The position numbers and the translations under genes are program-made. 10,756 nucleotides of DNA, taken from contig JALTMC010000706.1 of NCBI GenBank assembly GCA_027005175.1, positions 1-10,756 of the forward strand. Reading direction: 5' to 3'. Within the stretch, counting starts at the first letter, position 1, and each line of letters begins with the position of its first letter. The notes beneath the pieces were generated by a model. The model was not told where the DNA came from and did no database searches. It saw only the letters and a program-made list of their open reading frames with translations. Below are positions 6,901-10,756 of this stretch, in pieces. The DNA comes from Myxococcales bacterium (GTDB taxonomy: Bacteria; Myxococcota_C; UBA6777).

Positions 6901-7075
6901 CTGTCAGCAGGCTTGTCCGGCTGATGCTATTGTTTTTGGCGACATCAGTAATCCCAATTCTCGAGTCTCAAAGCTCAAGAACTTGAAGCGTAACTACGCT
7001 GTCTTGCGGGAGCTGAACAATAAGCCACGAACTTCTTATTTGGCGCGTCTGCGCAATCGCAACTCCAAACTCTAA
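3941..7075 (+). CDS. actB: Alternative Complex III subunit ActB, fused molybdopterin-oxidoreductase-like and iron-sulfur protein
   Basis: The electron-transfer core of ACIII, 1044 residues. The N-terminus carries a twin-arginine signal (R38-R39-K-F-L-G, then a hydrophobic stretch to about residue 54), so the subunit is exported folded. C59 in ATGC could be a lipidation site, though its lipobox is imperfect. Residues of about 60-750 resemble the molybdopterin oxidoreductase fold; in characterised ACIII this part binds no molybdenum cofactor. The C-terminal ferredoxin-like domain has four cluster motifs: CTGCNTCVIAC (818-828); CVHCENAPCENVC (873-885); CIGTRYCANNC (905-915), where T908 replaces a Cys, consistent with the [3Fe-4S] cluster; and CSYC (957-960), completed by CQQAC (988-992). 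Electrons pass from ActC through these clusters to ActA. ATG 3941 is chosen for AGAGGG 4 nt upstream; an in-frame ATG at 3884 would overlap actA. The frame is intact throughout and actC follows after 11 bp. Confidence 0.96.
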   Translation: MSHWRSIEDKEGRSEFSAELDYEYTPTAEEIDALGVDRRKFLGMMGASMALAGLTATGCRKPVETILPYNKRPEDLIPGKPMFFATSMNVGLAVQGLLVESQEGRPTKLEGNPDHPNSLGATDVWGQSAVLDLYDPDRSRKPAQGGRETTWEAFFSAVGGRLKTSRGQQGKGVALLIEESPSPSFQALLSEFKKKLPQAAIFKHDPAGSANSDAGTKLVGAGGHRATYSLRNADRILSIGADFLGVEGDTVRQHREFAARRDITSYEKKGELSKAEMNRLYVVESGFSVTGTNADHRLRLRGGELGEFLAGFAGYLLEQKVGTVPSGSSALASLLQKRYKQFGKTHEKQLFQWLKWYKALAEDLGQAQGKSLVWVGESQSSAVHALGFFVNALLGNIGEGKPVRYLATEEADTGTLAQLAARIQAGEVKNLFMLGGNPVYTAPGSIDFSTLLQGVDFSVHLSTQLDETSQVATWHVPMNHFLESWGDLRSSDGTVSLQQPLIAPLYGTLSSLELLAYLIGGLPTKGYEIVQTYWKAQAVGKKGDFKQNWRRWLHEGVIQGTAAAAATPSFKWANVADAWRGEPSLPGSDGLDVHFQIDASVCDGRFGNNAWLQELPDPLTKLTWDNAALIGPKTARANSLKDGNWVELGLQGRSLQIPVYVAPGLAEQTIVLPLGYGRDFGGRVAKGAGFNVYGLRPSADTFFASGATLKTLVKGNYKLASTQDHGRMMEFSDSSVAAGYGSLTEPTLIGSKKGHSRVTILREASLEDVGHVKGYKSNPEQIETKYEVMDKSHLHSLWKEPNDKGGQQWGLVMDLNKCTGCNTCVIACQSENNISVVGKERVAVGREMHWIRLDRYFTGEEDDPKVSVQPMTCVHCENAPCENVCPVAATAHSPEGLNDMAYNRCIGTRYCANNCPYKVRRFNFFNFSKENTKTLPLIQMQRNPDVTVRFRGVMEKCSYCVQRITVAKIDAKRDGNGVVPDGAIVPACQQACPADAIVFGDISNPNSRVSKLKNLKRNYAVLRELNNKPRTSYLARLRNRNSKL

Positions 7076-7086
7076 TCGGGTAAGTT

Positions 7087-8523
7087 ATGGTAACGCGTTC
7101 GCAACATTTTGATTCTCAGGTGCGATTTGATGAGCCTTTGGACCGTCGCGCACCTCTGATTGTTGGTGATAGCTCATTTCACGGTATCACTGAGGCAATT
7201 GCTGCTCCTGTGGAGTGGTCTCCCCCCATCGGCTGGTATGTCGTTCTCGGTATTTCTCTGATACTTCTCAGTATCTTTGGGATCTCAGTGGGCTACCTCT
7301 TCTGGGAAGGCACAGGCATCTGGGGGATTAATAACCCGGTTGCATGGGGTTGGGCTATTGTCAACTTTGTCTTCTGGGTCGGTATCGGTCACGCTGGTAC
7401 ATTGATCTCGGCGGTCCTCTTCCTGTTTCGACAGAAGTGGCGAACGTCGATCAATCGTTCTGCTGAGGCGATGACCATCTTCGCCGTGATGTGTGCGCTG
7501 GTTTTTCCAGGTCTTCATGTCGGTCGTCCTTGGTTGCCGTATTGGATGCTACCGATTCCCAATCAAATGGCACTGTGGCCCAACTTCCGCAGCCCTCTTA
7601 TTTGGGATATCTTTGCGGTCAGTATTTATGGGTCCGTGTCACTCCTCTTTTGGTACATTGGCTTGGTCCCGGACCTCGCCACCTTTCGCGACCGTCAGAA
7701 AGGAAGAATTGGCCGCTTCTTGTATGGCCTCTTTTCGCTGGGATGGCGCGGTTCTGCCCGACATTGGCTGAACTACGAACGTGCATACCTGTTGTTGGCT
7801 GCTCTGGCTACACCGTTGGTCCTCTCCGTTCACTCGGTGGTTTCCTTCGACTTTGCAACCTCGCAGCTGCCGGGTTGGCACACTACGATCTTCCCACCCT
7901 ACTTTGTTGCAGGTGCTATCTTCTCCGGTTTTGCGATGGTGATGACACTGATGATTGTTGCTCGTGTCTCTTTCCGACTGGAGCATTTGATCACGATTCG
8001 TCACTTTGAGAACATGGCAAAAATCATGTTGCTCACAGGTTCGATTGTAGGTTATGCCTATAGCATCGAGTTCTTTATGGCATGGTACAGTGGCAATCCC
8101 TATGAGAGCTTTGCTTTTATCAACCGTGTCTTTGGCCCCTATTCCTGGGCTTATTGGATCATGATTAGCTGCAATGTTATCACACCACAGTTCTTCTGGT
8201 TCAAGCGACTGCGTACCAACATTCCCTTCCTCTTTGTCGCTACGATCTTTATCAATATCGGAATGTGGTTTGAACGCTTCGTTATTGTTATGAGCTTGCA
8301 TCGAGACTTCTTACCTTCCAGTTGGGGTTACTTCACCGCGACATGGTGGGATATCTCAACGTTTATCGGAAGTTTTGGATTGTTTATGACCTTCTTCTGC
8401 TTGTTCTTGCGCTTCCTCCCTGCGGTTGCAATCGCGGAGGTCAAAACTGTAGTGCCCCAAGCTGATCCACACTTTCATGAAGACGAAGCAGAAGCCTCTG
8501 GCGAAGCTGCTGAAAAAGCATAA
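7087..8523 (+). CDS. actC: Alternative Complex III subunit ActC, NrfD/PsrC-type quinol-binding membrane protein
   Basis: A polytopic membrane protein of 478 residues and about ten hydrophobic segments, from the NrfD/PsrC family. In ACIII it holds the quinol-oxidation site next to the [3Fe-4S] cluster of ActB. Recognisable blocks are [19 protein letters not shown] followed by [11 protein letters not shown] (H102), [17 protein letters not shown] (114-130), LHVGRPW (143-149), [11 protein letters not shown] (172-182, D174), [11 protein letters not shown] (247-257) and WFERFVIV (394-401). The conserved His and Asp residues in the membrane are the likely quinol and proton-path residues. The C-terminal tail (from about 458) is acidic and Ala-rich and probably disordered. 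Start ATG 7087 has only a weak GGGTAAG site, suggesting coupling to actB, whose stop is 11 bp upstream. Confidence 0.95.
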   Translation: MVTRSQHFDSQVRFDEPLDRRAPLIVGDSSFHGITEAIAAPVEWSPPIGWYVVLGISLILLSIFGISVGYLFWEGTGIWGINNPVAWGWAIVNFVFWVGIGHAGTLISAVLFLFRQKWRTSINRSAEAMTIFAVMCALVFPGLHVGRPWLPYWMLPIPNQMALWPNFRSPLIWDIFAVSIYGSVSLLFWYIGLVPDLATFRDRQKGRIGRFLYGLFSLGWRGSARHWLNYERAYLLLAALATPLVLSVHSVVSFDFATSQLPGWHTTIFPPYFVAGAIFSGFAMVMTLMIVARVSFRLEHLITIRHFENMAKIMLLTGSIVGYAYSIEFFMAWYSGNPYESFAFINRVFGPYSWAYWIMISCNVITPQFFWFKRLRTNIPFLFVATIFINIGMWFERFVIVMSLHRDFLPSSWGYFTATWWDISTFIGSFGLFMTFFCLFLRFLPAVAIAEVKTVVPQADPHFHEDEAEASGEAAEKA

Positions 8524-8540
8524 GCGAAAGGGTAGCTTTG

Positions 8541-9083
8541 ATGTCAACGCAAAAACAAGAGTTGTTTGGTGTTCTGGCTGAGTTTGAATCACCCAGGACC
8601 CTTTTTCACGGGTGCGAAAAGATCCGTGATGCAGGCTATAAACGATGGGATGCTTACTCTCCTTTTCCAGTGCACAATCTGGAGAAGGCGATGGGAATCC
8701 CTGCTTCGAAAGTTCCCTGGATTGTGCTGGCCGGTGGCCTGACCGGTGCTAGCCTTGGCTTCTTCATGCAGTGGTGGATCAGTGCTGTTGATTATCCTTT
8801 GATCATCGCTGGTAAGCCGCTGGTGAGTTGGCCCGCGTTCATTCCAGTTACTTTTGAACTCATGGTTCTTTTTTCAGCCCTTGGTGCGGTGTTTGGAATG
8901 CTTGCTCTCAACCGCTTGCCCCAGCCGTACCATCCGTTGTTTCAATCAAAGAACTTTGAACGTGTTACGGACGACAAGTTTTTTGTCGCCATTGAGTCCC
9001 GCGATCCACAGTTTGATGCGACAAGCACCGCTGAGTTCTTGGAGTCTGTTGGCGCTATCAATATCGAATTAATTGAGCCGTAA
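8541..9083 (+). CDS. actD: Alternative Complex III subunit ActD (DUF3341 family)
   Basis: A small membrane subunit of ACIII, 180 residues, with two hydrophobic helices (about 58-80 and 100-123) between soluble N- and C-terminal segments. Family signatures are WDAYSPFPVHNLEKAMG (36-52) and SWPAFIPVTFELMVLFSALG (96-115). It binds no cofactor that can be inferred from sequence and has a structural role in characterised complexes. ATG 8541 is chosen, with AAAGGG (8527-8532) 8 nt upstream; a TTG directly before it at 8538 would add one residue. It lies 17 bp after actC and 17 bp before actE, so it is co-transcribed. Confidence 0.94.
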   Translation: MSTQKQELFGVLAEFESPRTLFHGCEKIRDAGYKRWDAYSPFPVHNLEKAMGIPASKVPWIVLAGGLTGASLGFFMQWWISAVDYPLIIAGKPLVSWPAFIPVTFELMVLFSALGAVFGMLALNRLPQPYHPLFQSKNFERVTDDKFFVAIESRDPQFDATSTAEFLESVGAINIELIEP

Positions 9084-9100
9084 TCCACTGGAGCACTGAT

Positions 9101-9733
9101 ATGTTACTTCGTTCTAACCGAACATTTCGGGGTGTTCTGTTGCTGGGTGCAGCCCTGCTGGTAGGGGGCGCTCTTACGGGGTGTCGCGGACAATTGTCTC
9201 AGTCACCACCGATTCATCCCAACCCCAATATGGACCAGCAGAAACGCTACGACCCACAGGAACCCAGCACTTTCTTTCACGATCGTCGCTCGATGCGCAC
9301 CTTTGTGGCTGGAACAGTGGCTCGACCGCCACATGCTGTTACAGGAAAAGACAGTCGCTATTTGAAAGCGGACTCTCACTTGTACCAGGGAAAAGTGAAT
9401 GGCACATTCGCTACCACTTTGCCCAAACAGATCAAGCTGACCAAAGCTCTGTTGGCCCGAGGGCAGAACCGCTACAATATCTTTTGTTCTGCGTGTCATG
9501 GTTTTAATGGCAATGGCAAAGGTATTGTGACTCTCTATTCTGAAGCTATCGTGCCCCGAAACTTTCTTGGTATGCGTGGGCATTCTCTGACATTGGGTCA
9601 AATGTTCAGCGCGATGACAAACGGTATGGGCACAATGAAGCCTTATCGCTCACAGCTCACAGCGGAAGACCGCTGGGCTGTTGTGGCCTATATTCGTGCG
9701 TTACAGATTTCTCGTATTCCTCAATCGCGATAA
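9101..9733 (+). CDS. actE: Alternative Complex III subunit ActE, monohaem cytochrome c lipoprotein
   Basis: The monohaem c-type cytochrome of ACIII, 210 residues. An N-terminal signal peptide (basic RSNR, hydrophobic 11-24) ends in a clean lipobox LTGC at 25-28, so C28 should be lipid-modified and anchor the mature protein outside the cytoplasmic membrane. The single haem site is CSACH (129-133). The likely sixth ligand is M179 (or M176) in NGMGTMKPY, giving a His/Met low-spin haem as in class I cytochromes c. Upstream of the haem, FFHDRRSMRTFVAGTVAR (58-75) is a conserved ActE-type segment. GGAG (9090-9093) lies 7 nt before ATG 9101. ActE may pass electrons to the terminal oxidase. Confidence 0.93.
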   Translation: MLLRSNRTFRGVLLLGAALLVGGALTGCRGQLSQSPPIHPNPNMDQQKRYDPQEPSTFFHDRRSMRTFVAGTVARPPHAVTGKDSRYLKADSHLYQGKVNGTFATTLPKQIKLTKALLARGQNRYNIFCSACHGFNGNGKGIVTLYSEAIVPRNFLGMRGHSLTLGQMFSAMTNGMGTMKPYRSQLTAEDRWAVVAYIRALQISRIPQSR

Positions 9734-9747
9734 GGAGACCGGGTATC

Positions 9748-10756
9748 GTGAGTGCTCATAAGCCAAAACTTCCCCTTGCTGAAGAAGCGATCACTGTCCC
9801 TGCAGGTCACTTCTTGCAGAAAGTCCCCTTCATTGCTGCATTGTTCGGCGTTGTCGGGATAGCCGCAACTATGGTATTGGGGCCCAATCAAGCCCCCGTC
9901 GTGTATTACGGCTCCTATCTTGTCTCATTCATGTTTTTTCTCAGCATTGCGCTGGGTGGACTGTTCTTTGTGTTGATTCACTTTGCTGCCCGAGCCGGAT
10001 GGAGCGTCGTGGTTCGACGCTTCTCTGAGGTTGTGATGGGGACCTTTCCCATCCTTCTCTTGCTGACGATCCCTCTGCTGATAGGTGGTCACCACAATGG
10101 TGTTCACACGATCTATCATCACTGGATGGACCCCAAGCTTGCTGCGACCCTGAAGAGCAAAGTGCTCTTCTTGAATGAACCCTTTTTCTTTATTCGCGCA
10201 GCCCTCTACTTCAGCTTTTGGATCCTGTGCTCTCAGTGGTTCCTGCGAAACTCCGTCAAGCAAGACACTGTCGGTGGTTTGGAGATCTCTAAGAAGCTTC
10301 AGTTTTGGAGCCCTGTCTCCATTCTGGCATTTGCCCTGACCAGCACATTTGCATCCTTTGACTGGATCATGTCGATCGACCCACACTGGTACTCCACCAT
10401 GTTTGGTGTGTACTTCTTTGCTGGAAGCCTCCTCTCCATCTATTGCACCCTGGCGTTGCTGTCGATCGGTCTGCGATCCATGGGCTTCTTGAAGGGGATT
10501 GTGACCGCAGAACACGACCAAGACGTCGGTAAAATGATGTTCGGTTTTGTTGTGTTTTGGTCCTATATCGCATTCTCCCAGTTCATGTTGATTTGGTATG
10601 CAAACATTCCAGAAGAGACCCTCTGGTATTCCTACCGGATGAAGGGACATTGGCTCAACCTCTCCATTGCTTTGATTATAGGGCATTTCTTAATTCCCTT
10701 CTTCTTCATCATGTCAAAACATGTCAAGAGGAATCCCATCGCCCTTGGACTCGCTT
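9748..10756 (+). CDS. actF: Alternative Complex III subunit ActF, NrfD-like membrane protein (3' end outside window)
   Basis: The second NrfD-type membrane subunit of ACIII. It forms the membrane core with ActC, but in known structures it has no clear quinol site and is discussed as a possible proton pathway. The frame runs open from GTG 9748 to the window edge: 336 codons plus one base. Recognisable blocks are FASFDWIMSIDPHWYSTMFG (201-220), then TAEHDQDVGKMMFGFVVFW (253-271) and FSQFMLIWYANIPEET (276-291), which are typical of ActF. At least seven hydrophobic segments are visible. AAGGAG (9732-9737) overlaps the actE stop and lies 10 nt before the GTG. The family is usually somewhat longer, so roughly 60-150 residues are probably missing. 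Cytochrome c oxidase genes often follow in such loci. Confidence 0.93.
   Translation, partial: MSAHKPKLPLAEEAITVPAGHFLQKVPFIAALFGVVGIAATMVLGPNQAPVVYYGSYLVSFMFFLSIALGGLFFVLIHFAARAGWSVVVRRFSEVVMGTFPILLLLTIPLLIGGHHNGVHTIYHHWMDPKLAATLKSKVLFLNEPFFFIRAALYFSFWILCSQWFLRNSVKQDTVGGLEISKKLQFWSPVSILAFALTSTFASFDWIMSIDPHWYSTMFGVYFFAGSLLSIYCTLALLSIGLRSMGFLKGIVTAEHDQDVGKMMFGFVVFWSYIAFSQFMLIWYANIPEETLWYSYRMKGHWLNLSIALIIGHFLIPFFFIMSKHVKRNPIALGLA

Noticed and set aside
7639-8301. Long minus-strand open frame opposite actC
   Set aside because: It lies wholly within the well-conserved actC gene and its translation looks like an antisense shadow.
9925-10686. Long minus-strand open frame opposite actF
   Set aside because: The + strand encodes a clear ActF with family motifs across the same interval. 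The minus-strand translation is hydrophilic, low-complexity shadow sequence.

Overview
The window is a bacterial respiratory locus with every recognisable gene on the + strand. Its core is the operon for Alternative Complex III (ACIII), the quinol:cytochrome c oxidoreductase that replaces the bc1 complex in many bacteria. The genes run in the order actA-actB-actC-actD-actE-actF, and actF is cut by the right edge. Upstream are two haem-copper oxidase assembly genes: ctaB/cyoE (haem O synthase) and a SCO1/SenC copper chaperone. Ahead of those is an unrecognised membrane-anchored protein with eight cysteines. Roughly balanced base composition, clear Shine-Dalgarno sites, occasional GTG starts and the cta-sco-act layout point to a Gram-negative aerobe. 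I would guess a lineage of the former Deltaproteobacteria (Myxococcota or Bradymonadota-like), but the sequence seen here does not settle the taxonomy.

Layout. 1-211: no supported gene; a 10-bp tandem repeat lies at the left edge. 212-835: single-pass membrane protein with an eight-Cys, very basic outer domain. 856-880: a strong hairpin that contains the only Shine-Dalgarno-like sequence of the next gene. 888-1829: ctaB. 1845-2507: sco. 2508-3092: a 585-bp gap with a 40-bp tandem duplication, a good promoter candidate (2823-2851), and a leader holding a long bulged hairpin flanked by imperfect direct repeats. 3093-10756: actA to actF, closely packed (11-44 bp apart), most with their own ribosome binding site.

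How the parts work together. ActC and ActF are NrfD-type membrane subunits; ActC is the expected quinol oxidation site. Electrons are expected to pass through the iron-sulfur clusters of ActB to the pentahaem cytochrome ActA and the monohaem lipoprotein ActE. They then go to a terminal cytochrome c oxidase, probably encoded just downstream of the window. CtaB makes the haem O (precursor of haem A) and Sco delivers copper for that oxidase, so the locus encodes a respiratory supercomplex together with its cofactor supply.

Most of the window is a known system. The less familiar parts are the eight-cysteine protein upstream of ctaB, the structured leader of the act operon, the hairpin over the ctaB ribosome binding site, and the 40-bp tandem repeat. 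I see no RNA genes, insertion sequences or CRISPR arrays.
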